Positions 44,977 to 53,802 of a stretch of 64,000 nt of DNA are shown here, piece after piece. The stretch comes from Promethearchaeia archaeon. GTDB taxonomy: Archaea; Asgardarchaeota; Lokiarchaeia; Sigyniarchaeales; SOKP01. The notes below the pieces were generated by a model. The model saw only the letters and a list, made by a program, of their open reading frames with translations. It had not been told where the DNA came from and did no database searches. The stretch lies in the NCBI GenBank assembly GCA_029856155.1, contig JAHQWL010000023.1, forward strand, positions 155,757-219,756. The letters are read 5' to 3'. A program made the translations under genes and the position numbers. The first letter of the stretch is position 1. Each line of letters begins with the position of its first letter.

Positions 44977-46290
44977 TTATTTACTTCTTTCAGTATTTAT
45001 CTCATATTCATTAGGATCCAATGTTTTGAAAGGAATTAAATCTATGTTTATAACAATAGCCATAACCAAGAAAACAATAGCATAAATCCAAAATGCTTGT
45101 AACCCTGCTAACACTCCAATTAATATACTCGTTAGTTCCAATCCTATTGTTGACCCTAAATTAACAAATGAATTGCATGTCGCGTAATAAGTACTGTCCA
45201 TTTCAGGATACAGCTGTGATTCTTGACCTATCACAGCAGAAAAAGCAGAATTTCTCCAACCCGCAGAACTTCCTAGTAGAAACGCAAATATTATTAATAC
45301 TGGCCAAACAATGGGTATCATAAATAACAAGAAAGATATTGATGTTATAATCAATGAGATGTAAACACTTCGTTTTCTGGATCGTAAATCTGCCATCCTT
45401 CCTCCAATAATAGCCCCAGTAATAACCCCTAAACCAATGATGAAAGCAACAAAAGCTTGTGGTGCATATAGCTCTTGTTGAGTAGGATCACCAATAAGAT
45501 CCATTGAAGCACCAGCAGCACCAACTAATCCCCATTGAATAAGTATAAAAAGAGGGATGAGCACAAATACTACTCCATCACAGAAAGCATTAAATAAAGA
45601 GAAGATATATACTTTCCAATTTTTCCGTTTGCCAAAAATTATCTTAAGATTCTCTTTGGCATTGACTTTGATAGTTTCTATTCTTTCTTTAACAATCAAT
45701 GTTGTAAAGGAAAAACCCATCATTGCAATCCCTAATCCTATGAAGATCATTTCTGTGGTTCCTCCTGTCAGTAATATCAATACTACTAATAATGGTCCAC
45801 CAGCGATTATTCCTACAGATCTAAATCCCCAACAAATTCCTTGTACCCGTCCAAGTCTTTCTTTAGGATATAAATCTAAGATTAATCCATCAATAGCAGT
45901 ATCAGCCATCGCGACTCCAATTACAATTACAATCCCTAAAATGGTTACTAAACTCATAGCATTGTTAGGTGTTAATATAAATGGAAATATTATCCAAATT
46001 AAACCTGACAAAAATGATGCCCCAATTATCCATGGTTTTCTCCTGCCCAAATTTTTGAATCCTATTTTATCTGACAAGATTCCATAAATAAATTTTACCC
46101 CAAAGGGAAGAAGGATGATTGACATCATTGAAGCGATTTGTCCCGCATCTACGGGAGCAGGCGACAATAAGTAAAACAGGTATATTGGAATTATTGTTGT
46201 AAACATCGATTGGTTAATTCCTTGTACAAAGTAATTAAGCGAAAAAATTCCTATATATGATCTCTTTAATTCTACATCACGAATTTCCAT
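44977..46290 (-). CDS. MFS transporter
   Basis: 437 residues from the ATG at 46290; the track start at 46302 is a TTG. Twelve predicted helices. The loop between helices 2 and 3 carries GILSDKIGFKNLGRRKPWI, a variant of the MFS motif (GxLaDrxGrrkp), and the second half repeats it as GGRMADLRSRKRSVY. DTAIDGLILDLYPKERLGRVQG resembles the AmpG/BCD-type subgroup. The substrate is unknown; sugars or peptidoglycan-like fragments would suit the neighbouring glycosidases, but that is inference. It is transcribed in the same direction as the aminotransferase, 88 bp upstream of the ORF. Confidence 0.9.
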   Translation of the reverse strand: MEIRDVELKRSYIGIFSLNYFVQGINQSMFTTIIPIYLFYLLSPAPVDAGQIASMMSIILLPFGVKFIYGILSDKIGFKNLGRRKPWIIGASFLSGLIWIIFPFILTPNNAMSLVTILGIVIVIGVAMADTAIDGLILDLYPKERLGRVQGICWGFRSVGIIAGGPLLVVLILLTGGTTEMIFIGLGIAMMGFSFTTLIVKERIETIKVNAKENLKIIFGKRKNWKVYIFSLFNAFCDGVVFVLIPLFILIQWGLVGAAGASMDLIGDPTQQELYAPQAFVAFIIGLGVITGAIIGGRMADLRSRKRSVYISLIITSISFLLFMIPIVWPVLIIFAFLLGSSAGWRNSAFSAVIGQESQLYPEMDSTYYATCNSFVNLGSTIGLELTSILIGVLAGLQAFWIYAIVFLVMAIVINIDLIPFKTLDPNEYEINTERSK

Positions 46291-46469
46291 AAGAATTTCC
46301 AATTTTAGTTTTATTTTAATGTTTTTTGAAAGATATTATTATTATTCTTATTTAATCCTTTTAAATATTAATAAAAATAGATAAAGTGAGAAAACAAAAT
46401 AGTGCTTTAATAGTTTTATCCTATCCTTGTAGTTAGATCTTCTTTAACATATAAAAAGTAGTTTCTTTT

Positions 46470-46640
46470 TTAGGTAGGATAATCTTTCCTTATCTGGAGT
46501 TCCCGTTTATAATGCTTTATTTGGTTTCTTATAAACCTAAGAGGTCTTGGTGGTATGCGGTTACCATATCTATATAAATGATCTTCCAAAAGATTAATTG
46601 AGAGCTCCAATCTATTTATTCTTGTTTGGATATCACTCAT
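46470..46640 (-). CDS. Small helical hypothetical protein, 56 aa
   Basis: From the ATG at 46640 (the track start is a TTG) it reads MSDIQTRINRLELSINLLED, then HLYRYGNRIPPRPLRFIRNQ and a basic end (YKRELQIRKDYPT). The layout is two amphipathic helices joined by a proline-rich turn, with no membrane segment. I recognise no family. The protein-like composition in an AT-rich gap supports it being real. It lies upstream of the MFS gene on the same strand, 179 bp away. Confidence 0.6.
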   Translation of the reverse strand: MSDIQTRINRLELSINLLEDHLYRYGNRIPPRPLRFIRNQIKHYKRELQIRKDYPT

Positions 46641-46862
46641 AATGAAATTTTCACTCAAACCCTATATTAGTTTTATTATCGATTTAAGAAATCCTAATTA
46701 AAAAATTATGAGAGTCTTAAAATTTTATGGATTCTTGCTATGAATAGCTATTTATTCAATCATAGTTTCTAAGTTAGACATACTCATAATATAATTAAAT
46801 AATGAATTTTTTTATCAATTAGGAAATTTATGAGGAATTATTTAAATTAGGTCAAATATAAA

Positions 46863-47960
46863 ATGACAGATAAATTCTGGTATAAAGTAGCAAGGACTGT
46901 TATAAAAGCAGGAGTATTTCCCGTACCTATTAGTGACCTGTTGATTGAATTATTACAAACTCTAATAACTGAAGAACACGCAAAATTTATTTTAATATTT
47001 AAAAAACCTTCTATGACATTTGACGAAATTAAACAAAAAATCGAAATAGAAGAACAAGAGATCATTAAAATGCTTGATAATTTAATGTATAATGGTGTCA
47101 TCGTGGGTACGCGAAGTAGAAGTACAGGAGTCATGGTTTATCGTTTAATGGGTTTATATCCCGGCATTTTTGAATATACTTTTCTACGGGGGGGAACTTC
47201 AGAAAGAGAAAAAAAATTAGCAGTATTATTCGAAAAACTTTTCGGGGAAATAACTAAAGGAACTCAAAAGAATTATGATAGTATAATAGAGGTGTTCAAA
47301 AATTTACCACCAACCGACAGAACACTTCCCGTTGAAAAGGAAGTAGAAGTAGGAACTGAAACAGTAATGCCATTCGAAGAAATTAAAAAATATGTTGAAG
47401 AATACGATGATATTGCCTTAGTTCATTGTTATTGTCGCCACGCAAAAGATCTTATTAATGATCCATGCAAATTAGGCGCGTCCAAAAACAATTGTTTCCT
47501 TTTTGATAAAAGTGCGATATATGGCATAGAACAAGGATTTGGCAGACCTGTCTCAAATGAAGAAGCTATCAAAATATTAAGAGAAGCAGAGAACGAAGGA
47601 TTAGTTCATAAAGTATTTCACGTTCATTCAGATACGAATAGAGGAATTGAAGCAATTTGCAATTGTTGCAAGTGTTGCTGTGGGATGATAAGCATGTACT
47701 ATCGAGGTGCAGCACCAATACATACTATGTCATCTTATTTAGCACATGTTGATGAAGATATTTGCATAGGTTGCGGAACTTGTGTAGAAAAATGTCCCAT
47801 GGAAACAATTGATTTAGAAGATGGTATCGCCATTGTTGATGAAGATAAATGTATTGGATGCGGAGTATGTGCTCATCATTGTCCTGAGGAAGCTATCCAT
47901 CTTGAAAGGACTGGTCCTAGACATGTATTTATCCCCCCTAAGAAAGTTGAAATAGAATAA
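46863..47960 (+). CDS. Winged-helix/4Fe-4S ferredoxin fusion protein
   Basis: 365 residues. Residues ~40-95 look like a winged helix (MTFDEIKQKIEIEEQEIIKMLDNLMYNGVI). The middle has a conserved cysteine set, CYCRH at 189-193, CK and C to 211, and a dense cluster CNCCKCCCG at 266-274. The C-terminus is a bacterial-type ferredoxin with two 4Fe-4S motifs, CIGCGTCVEKCP (301-312) and CIGCGVCAHHCP (330-341). It is cytoplasmic, with no signal peptide. It may be a redox-sensing regulator or an electron carrier, and the extra cysteines could bind a third cluster. It appears co-transcribed with the MBL-fold gene 42 bp downstream. Confidence 0.9.
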   Translation: MTDKFWYKVARTVIKAGVFPVPISDLLIELLQTLITEEHAKFILIFKKPSMTFDEIKQKIEIEEQEIIKMLDNLMYNGVIVGTRSRSTGVMVYRLMGLYPGIFEYTFLRGGTSEREKKLAVLFEKLFGEITKGTQKNYDSIIEVFKNLPPTDRTLPVEKEVEVGTETVMPFEEIKKYVEEYDDIALVHCYCRHAKDLINDPCKLGASKNNCFLFDKSAIYGIEQGFGRPVSNEEAIKILREAENEGLVHKVFHVHSDTNRGIEAICNCCKCCCGMISMYYRGAAPIHTMSSYLAHVDEDICIGCGTCVEKCPMETIDLEDGIAIVDEDKCIGCGVCAHHCPEEAIHLERTGPRHVFIPPKKVEIE

Positions 47961-48002
47961 ATTATTTTTAAAAATTCAATTCTTTAATAGGAGATTCTAT
48001 TT

Positions 48003-48884
48003 ATGGTTGTCCGTATATCGTATCATTGTAACACCCAAATTTTAGAATGGGAATGGGCATCTGATAATGAGTTAATGCCTTATCCCTATTTCACTTCTTG
48101 TTATTTGATAGATGGCCTCCTTATAGACTCTGGTGCTCCAGGTGGAGAGAATGATCTAAGAGAATTTGTTAAATCTCTTAATCAGGATCAAATGATTGAC
48201 AAATGCTTTATCACTCACACACATGAGGACCATGCTGGTGGTGCTCATATGTTAAATACAGAATTTGGAATTCCAATATTTACAAGTCAAAAAGCTATAG
48301 ATCTTTTAAAAAAAGGTAATAAGTATCCTGAATATCGGCAAGCAGCATGGGGACCAGAATTATTACCTATTAATGCTAGAATTATTGATAAACCAATAAT
48401 TACAAAATCAAAAAACTTTAAATTTGAATTATTTCCTATGACTGGACACGCTCCAGAATTAGTTGCCCTAATTGAAAAAACTAAACAATGGGCTTTTGTA
48501 GCTGATGCTGTACAGCCAAAATATAAAATGATATTTGGAAAGAATAGTGATATTCAGGAGGATATCTCATTAATATATCAATCTCTTTCTAAATTATATG
48601 ATTTTACAGAAGGTATGGATCATTTATTAATCTTCTCTGCTGGGAATGGAGTAATGCAAGGGAGAGAAATTATATTGAAAAAAATGGAAGAGATTGAAGA
48701 TTTAAATAAAAATGTTCATGATTATTATAATCAATTTCAGGAAAATGGATATTCTGAAAAAAAATTAATAAGAAAAATAATAAAAAAACTCTTAGGAAGG
48801 GAAAGTATCATAGGTCAATTAACTCAAGGTGACCTTTCACGAGAAAATCTGATTATTTCCTTGCTTAAATGGAAAAAAAGGTAA
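48003..48884 (+). CDS. Metallo-beta-lactamase-fold hydrolase
   Basis: 293 residues. The metal site is THTHEDHAGG (HxHxDH), followed by MTGHAPE and the bridging Asp in FVADAV. The first strand, LLIDSGAPGG, is typical. The C-terminal ~60 residues are a helical add-on (KKLIRKIIKKLLGRE) resembling the LACTB2-like tail. It may hydrolyse a thioester, phosphoester or RNA, and the sequence does not decide which. GGAGAT about 9 nt before the ATG supports the start. It follows the ferredoxin fusion gene in the same transcript and converges with the 2Fe-2S reductase gene. Confidence 0.92.
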   Translation: MVVRISYHCNTQILEWEWASDNELMPYPYFTSCYLIDGLLIDSGAPGGENDLREFVKSLNQDQMIDKCFITHTHEDHAGGAHMLNTEFGIPIFTSQKAIDLLKKGNKYPEYRQAAWGPELLPINARIIDKPIITKSKNFKFELFPMTGHAPELVALIEKTKQWAFVADAVQPKYKMIFGKNSDIQEDISLIYQSLSKLYDFTEGMDHLLIFSAGNGVMQGREIILKKMEEIEDLNKNVHDYYNQFQENGYSEKKLIRKIIKKLLGRESIIGQLTQGDLSRENLIISLLKWKKR

Positions 48885-48895
48885 TTAAATTGAAT

Positions 48896-50128
48896 TTATA
48901 AGTGTCTTGGAACAATAATTTCAAGATTAGATATCGGATAAGAATAGCAAGGATGGAAGTATCTAAACTTTTTATCTGCTGCTTTTCTCCAATCACTTAC
49001 TGGACTTATATATATATCTCCTGAGATAAGAAGTGAACGACAAAACCCACATTCACCAGATCGGCATTTTGATGGTGGTGCAAGATTAGCTCTTTCCATA
49101 GCAACAAGAATCGATTCTGTAGCCATTGCGGGGATCTCTTTTGTAATGGAGCCAATATGTACTTTAACTTTGAAACTTTTTTCAGCAACTTCTTTTGGAA
49201 ATTCTGGATAATTTACAATATCTTTGATTTCACCAAATGCCTCCCTTCGAATTCTTTTTTGAGGTAAATCAAATCTTTTCAATTCATTAGCTACAAACTC
49301 GTACATAATTTGAGGTCCACAGATAAAAAAAGTACTATTTTTTACATCGCAATATTTTTCAATAATTTGAGTAGTGATAAAACCAGTCTCACACCCCTTT
49401 AAAGAAACTTCTTCACAACTTAATATGTTGACTACTTTTAATTTATCTGGATGTTCTCTCTCAAGGTTTTTAAACTCCTCATAAAAAATAATATCATCTT
49501 CCTCGCTGCTTCCATACAATACTATTAGCTTCGCATCCATTTTTCCTTCTATAATTGTTTTGGCTATTGAACGAAAAGGTGTGATTCCAGAACCCCCCGC
49601 AATACCTACTATATTCTTCAAATCTCGTAGGGGTTCAAAATAAAAGAATCCTTCAGGACCAGAACTGACAACTTTCGTGCCAACCTTCCAATTATCCCAA
49701 ATATTATTTGTTAAGAATCCGTATTCTTCTTTTCGGATTGTTAATTCATAAAATCCTTTCAAAGCATCAGAAGGTGAAGAGGCTATAGAATATGGTCTTG
49801 TGACCTCTACACCATTTACTTTAACTTTTAAACTTAAATATTGTCCAGCTCTAAAATAAGCTAATTCTTTTGTCCCTAATTCTTGATCAGGTTTTAGCTT
49901 AAACGTTTTTGCTGATTTTGATTGATCTATGATTTCACTTATAGTTAAATATTGTCTATCGGGATGTAATTTTCTCGCAAGGTCATTTATGGGATCAGAT
50001 ATTATTGGCTCCTTAGAAGCATTTTCTATTCTTTTCTTTCTATTTGGTACCAATTTGGTAAAGGCAAACAAATCTTTAGTGTTACTTTTAACCGTTATAA
50101 GAAATTTTTCCTTATCTTTTTCAGTCAT
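48896..50128 (-). CDS. FAD/NAD(P)H oxidoreductase with C-terminal 2Fe-2S domain
   Basis: 410 residues. After a ~45-residue N-terminal extension comes an FAD domain (VTRPYSIASSP), an NAD(P) domain (GIAGGSGITPFRSI, then TFFICGP) and a plant-type 2Fe-2S domain (PPSKCRSGECGFCRS, last ligand in YFHPC). This order is that of phthalate-dioxygenase-reductase-like and Hcr-like enzymes, which pass electrons from NAD(P)H to a partner. The start has GGAGGT upstream. The gene overlaps the end of the CrtI-like gene by 8 bp, so the two are translated together and the CrtI-like protein is the probable electron acceptor or partner. Confidence 0.93.
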   Translation of the reverse strand: MTEKDKEKFLITVKSNTKDLFAFTKLVPNRKKRIENASKEPIISDPINDLARKLHPDRQYLTISEIIDQSKSAKTFKLKPDQELGTKELAYFRAGQYLSLKVKVNGVEVTRPYSIASSPSDALKGFYELTIRKEEYGFLTNNIWDNWKVGTKVVSSGPEGFFYFEPLRDLKNIVGIAGGSGITPFRSIAKTIIEGKMDAKLIVLYGSSEEDDIIFYEEFKNLEREHPDKLKVVNILSCEEVSLKGCETGFITTQIIEKYCDVKNSTFFICGPQIMYEFVANELKRFDLPQKRIRREAFGEIKDIVNYPEFPKEVAEKSFKVKVHIGSITKEIPAMATESILVAMERANLAPPSKCRSGECGFCRSLLISGDIYISPVSDWRKAADKKFRYFHPCYSYPISNLEIIVPRHL

Positions 50129-51671
50129 TTTTAACCTCCACCTTTACAGTTAATTCATTTAAAACTAGAAGTGCTGCAAGTTCACCGTCCTTTAGAGCAC
50201 TACTATATCCATGGCATCGCCTTCCAAATCCTCCTGCAAATTCTAAACCTTTAATATAATTATGATCTCCCATCATCATTAAGCGAGGTACTAAAGAATC
50301 CCAAGATTCTGGCTCATAGCCATAAATTATCCCATTATAAGTTCTAGTATATCTTGCGAATGTTTGAGGGGTAGCTATTTCAATTTCTTCAATGTGATCT
50401 TTTATAGAAACACCTAAAGCATTTTCAAAATCAGTTATAAGGCCATCAGCAATTCTGTTTTTAACATCTACATAATCTTCAAGTTTCACATCTTTCCATG
50501 CTTCGGGTTTATAAAGAGTTGTAATATAAATAATTGAAGTTCCAGGAGGAGAACAATCTGGTATTGCAGCATTTAAACAGACAGTAGCTTGACCTTTTGG
50601 TACTCCGAGTTCGTTCCATTGATCATAAAGATTTTCTGTATCCATATCATCCATAATGAAATAACTATACTCATTTATTCCTAATTCTTCCGCAGAAGCA
50701 TCAAGTCCTAAATAGACCACAAATGCAGAAAGTCCATGAATTCTAGCATTAACTTCCTTAATTGCAATTTCAGGAACTTCAGATTTTGGATAGATTAATT
50801 TATTATATACTAATGTTTGAGAGGCATTAGAAATCACGTAGCTTGTTTTGAAAATATCTCCATTTGAAGTTTCAACTCCAACTACTTGACCATTTTCTAC
50901 TAAAATTTTTTCAACTCGAGTATTATACATGATATCACCCCCCAATTCTCTAATTCTTTTATCGAGGGCTAATGTAAATTCTGTTGAGCGGTATCTAGGG
51001 ATATAAGCTCCCCTTTTAATATAAGTATTAATCATTGCAGCAAAAAGGGTAAAATTTATCCTGCTAATAGGGAGACCTAAATAGCACCAATATGCATTTA
51101 AAATATCCTGCGCTTTTTTTGGCATACCTAAGGCATTCTCTACTTCTTGAGCGGAATATCCAGCAGTCTTAAGGAAATTTGAATGTTCTTTTATTAGTAC
51201 AGTTTGATCTGGATTACCCTTAGATCTTCCGATATAAACAAAAGCATTGGATATATCTTGAGCTAATTGGAAAAAATTCTTTACTGATTCTCTACTTTCA
51301 GGGACTTCTTTTTCCATTGCATTGAGAAAGCTCTCGATTCCAAATGGCATTACTACATCTATATCTTTTGTAATTATTCTGTATGCTTCGGGAATCTCTA
51401 AAAATTCAGTATCAACATTTAGAACCCGCTCAAACAATTTTTTAATATCCCCAGGATTAGAATCAGAGCCGTAATCAGCAAGTTCATGTAGAGATGTCTC
51501 AAATTCAAATCTGCCTCTTACAAAACTTGAAGCAAACCCTCCAGGCAAGTTGTGTTGTTCGATTAATAATACTTTAACACTAGCTAACGCTAATCGTGCT
51601 GCTGCCACGAGTCCACCATTTCCCGCACCTATAATTATTACCTTATAGTCTTCACTATCTTGCTCACTCAC
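50121..51671 (-). CDS. CrtI/phytoene-dehydrogenase-like flavoprotein
   Basis: About 516 residues. The N-terminal dinucleotide fold is KVIIIGAGNGGLVAAARLA, then LLIEQHNLPGGFASSF, the hallmark of the CrtI / retinol-saturase / prenyl-reductase group. The C-terminal FAD motif is GLEFAGGFGRRCHGYSSALKDG. These enzymes add or remove hydrogen at isoprenoid double bonds. Coupling to an NAD(P)H:2Fe-2S reductase suggests a reductase (saturase) direction, for instance on archaeal lipid chains or a quinone tail; that is inference. The start was moved to a GTG at 51671 (MSEQDSEDYKV), because the track start at 51683 is a TTG. Confidence 0.9.
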   Translation of the reverse strand: MSEQDSEDYKVIIIGAGNGGLVAAARLALASVKVLLIEQHNLPGGFASSFVRGRFEFETSLHELADYGSDSNPGDIKKLFERVLNVDTEFLEIPEAYRIITKDIDVVMPFGIESFLNAMEKEVPESRESVKNFFQLAQDISNAFVYIGRSKGNPDQTVLIKEHSNFLKTAGYSAQEVENALGMPKKAQDILNAYWCYLGLPISRINFTLFAAMINTYIKRGAYIPRYRSTEFTLALDKRIRELGGDIMYNTRVEKILVENGQVVGVETSNGDIFKTSYVISNASQTLVYNKLIYPKSEVPEIAIKEVNARIHGLSAFVVYLGLDASAEELGINEYSYFIMDDMDTENLYDQWNELGVPKGQATVCLNAAIPDCSPPGTSIIYITTLYKPEAWKDVKLEDYVDVKNRIADGLITDFENALGVSIKDHIEEIEIATPQTFARYTRTYNGIIYGYEPESWDSLVPRLMMMGDHNYIKGLEFAGGFGRRCHGYSSALKDGELAALLVLNELTVKVEVKND

Positions 51672-51829
51672 TTTTAAAACCAATTTAATTGATAAAAATT
51701 ACATTAATAAATAATAATTTAAATTGGTTAGAGTTTAAGAAGTTTAATTATTGAGAGATTTTTTTAATTTTAGCTAAATAAACCCATATAATCATAATTT
51801 AAATTAAAACAATCAATAAATTCTGACGT

Positions 51830-52834
51830 CTAGACTAAATTATTTATGATAATTTCAGATATATCTCCAGAATATTCAGCAGTTCTTCTTATACTCTCAA
51901 TTATATAGCCTATTGCTATGGAAACTTCAGCGCTACTGGTTGTATTAAGACTTATTTTTTCTGTCGCTGCTATTAAATTTTTAATATCCTCTATATTTTC
52001 ATTCGCTAGGACTAAGCTTTTTTGAAGCCATGCATCAAGACTTTTATTCAATAAATCCAGTGATAATTTACTTACAATTTTAATCTCGTCCTTTAGATTT
52101 TTATCTAATACTTGTTGTTTAAGGATCAAAACATTTTTAGCAATTTTACTAGCATGATCTCCAATACGTTCCAGGAAACGACTCATTTGCTGGTAATGAC
52201 TTGCTTGTTCTAAAGTTATCCCCATTTTCTGGCAAAGAATAATATCCCTCAATGCAATATGAGATTGACGACCAATTAACCAATGCAATCTGTCAACGTC
52301 ATTGTCTCTTTTAATAACTTCTTCTGCTAATTCCTTATTTCTTGTTTCAAAGGCGTTAATAGCATCTTCATGCATATCTTGTACAAGAATATACATTCTC
52401 TTAATCGTTTTTTCAAAAGGCATTTCCTTAGGATTAAGCAAATCTTTAATTACAATGAAATTATTAGATTCTTCAACAATTTCTGGACCTATAGCAATTT
52501 GAGTAAAAAGAGTAATTATATCTCTTAACACGGGTTCAAACTTCTTACTAGATTTAAGAATTATCTTTGAAAAACCCATTATATATGCTCCGATTAAAAC
52601 TCGAAATAAAAAATTTTTATCTCTATATTCATCAACTATTATTTCTTTTGTTTTTATGACATTTTCATTGTCAATCTGTGGTGTTATAAGCAAATTACCA
52701 TCAGGTTGCGATAAAATTCCCAATGTATCTTTTGATTTAATACCGTGTTTATCAATCCACACTTTAGGAAGAGAAATAATATAACTAGAACCCCCTGTTT
52801 TTTGCACTTTTCTCGTTTCTATATGAAATCCCAT
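51830..52834 (-). CDS. PhoU-type regulator with N-terminal AbrB-like DNA-binding domain
   Basis: About 334 residues from the ATG at 52834. The first ~50 residues match the AbrB/SpoVT swapped-hairpin fold (RKVQKTGGSSYIISLPKVWI). The rest is two PhoU-like three-helix bundles with acidic metal-binding stretches such as IKRDNDVDRLHWLIGRQ and RFLERIGDHASKIAKN. Archaeal AbrB-PhoU proteins are thought to regulate phosphate uptake genes by binding DNA and sensing transporter state. The track start at 52933 is rejected: a TATA element lies 27 nt before 52834, and the upstream stretch is an inverted-repeat promoter region. Confidence 0.92.
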   Translation of the reverse strand: MGFHIETRKVQKTGGSSYIISLPKVWIDKHGIKSKDTLGILSQPDGNLLITPQIDNENVIKTKEIIVDEYRDKNFLFRVLIGAYIMGFSKIILKSSKKFEPVLRDIITLFTQIAIGPEIVEESNNFIVIKDLLNPKEMPFEKTIKRMYILVQDMHEDAINAFETRNKELAEEVIKRDNDVDRLHWLIGRQSHIALRDIILCQKMGITLEQASHYQQMSRFLERIGDHASKIAKNVLILKQQVLDKNLKDEIKIVSKLSLDLLNKSLDAWLQKSLVLANENIEDIKNLIAATEKISLNTTSSAEVSIAIGYIIESIRRTAEYSGDISEIIINNLV

Positions 52835-52854
52835 TATTATCCCTTTACTTATAA

Positions 52855-52866
52855 TATCTATATAGA
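52855..52866 (-). promoter_or_regulatory. TATA box of the AbrB-PhoU gene
   Basis: On the minus strand CTATATAGATATTATAAG covers this position, centred about 27 nt before the ATG at 52834. It supports a leaderless transcript and the shorter start. Confidence 0.5.
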
Positions 52867-52896
52867 ATTCAAATCTCATTAATGATATTATTACCT

Positions 52897-52949
52897 TATA
52901 TAGAGTATATAATCTTTCAGTTATATATTTCAACTATATACTCTATATA
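52897..52949. promoter_or_regulatory. Perfect 15-bp inverted repeat upstream of AbrB-PhoU, candidate operator
   Basis: TATATAGAGTATATA (52897-52911) and its exact reverse complement TATATACTCTATATA (52935-52949) are separated by 23 bp. They lie 63-115 nt before the AbrB-PhoU ATG. Each arm is itself nearly palindromic (TATATA-GAG-TATATA). A close relative, TATATAGAGATATATA, lies at 62548-62563, upstream of the ABC importer operon. Confidence 0.6.
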
Positions 52950-53042
52950 TATTTAAATTAGAAAGGACATGAGAGATATAAACTCAATATACTTAACCAC
53001 TTTCAGTATTGGAAAGAGGAGGATCTTAGTAATTGCAATATT

Positions 53043-53726
53043 CTAGATTCCTTTTTCACTGGTTAATAAAACCATAATGTAATCTGCGACACCCTCAATT
53101 GAGTCGGAGATAGCTTCCAAAATATCAAATATATTTCCTGCTGTAAAGATAGTGAAGAAATTAACATCATAATGGGTTTCTTGAAGGCTTTTTCTTAATT
53201 GAATATTCATTAGATCAACATCATGTTCATATTCATTTATTTTTCTTGCTATCTCTTTAACATTTTTCCTATCTTCAACAAAATCCATAACAATTTTATC
53301 CAATAGCTCACCGCATATGACAGTAGTTTTCATAATCTGGCTAACCAAATTTATGGTTTCCTCACTACTTTGTTCCCAGAACTTAACTGGTATAGTAGCA
53401 ATTCTACGAGCAACTCCAGTACAACAGTTAGCCACATCATCCATTCTCTTAACTAGATGAGAAAGATTCTGCCTAATACTAGGATCTAATTCTCCTCTAG
53501 AAATATCTTGTTGTATTTTTCTTCTTAATTTATCTGCATCTCTTTCTATAACATCAACATTATGAAAAATACTATATGATTTGTCAAGATTTTTTTCTTT
53601 TAAAAGCATTTGCAATCCTGTGTCTAACTCTCTTACACATTCTTGTACTTTCCGGGCATGTGTTATTGTCTTTTCTAAAGCATTTAAAGCAGTTTCCCTT
53701 TTCAAATATTCAATTAAAGATCCTAT
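53043..53726 (-). CDS. PhoU-like DUF47 protein (probable ATA start)
   Basis: A helical-bundle protein of the DUF47/PhoU-related family. It carries the conserved SHLVKRMDDVANCCTGVARR and FDILEAISDSIEGVADYIM signatures. DUF47 genes usually accompany PiT phosphate permeases and modulate them; the PiT gene is directly upstream in the direction of transcription. The track start at 53705 is a TTG. The frame stays open seven more codons to an ATA at 53726, with GGTGAT 4 nt before it. With that start the protein has 227 residues and its N-terminus (xGSLIEYLKRETALNALEK) aligns with its paralog at 56360-57043 (MSSLMEWFKSRNEENAMNL), which also has 227. Confidence 0.9.
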   Translation of the reverse strand: MGSLIEYLKRETALNALEKTITHARKVQECVRELDTGLQMLLKEKNLDKSYSIFHNVDVIERDADKLRRKIQQDISRGELDPSIRQNLSHLVKRMDDVANCCTGVARRIATIPVKFWEQSSEETINLVSQIMKTTVICGELLDKIVMDFVEDRKNVKEIARKINEYEHDVDLMNIQLRKSLQETHYDVNFFTIFTAGNIFDILEAISDSIEGVADYIMVLLTSEKGI

Positions 53727-53802
53727 TCAAATCACCATTTCTTTTCAATCATTATAACCTTTTTATAATTATATATATATTACATTTATTTTTAATAATT
53801 TA

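Noticed and set aside
52835-52933. N-terminal extension of the AbrB-PhoU gene in the ORF track
   Set aside because: It overlaps a TATA box placed for the 52834 ATG and the inverted-repeat promoter, and the AbrB-like domain begins right after 52834.
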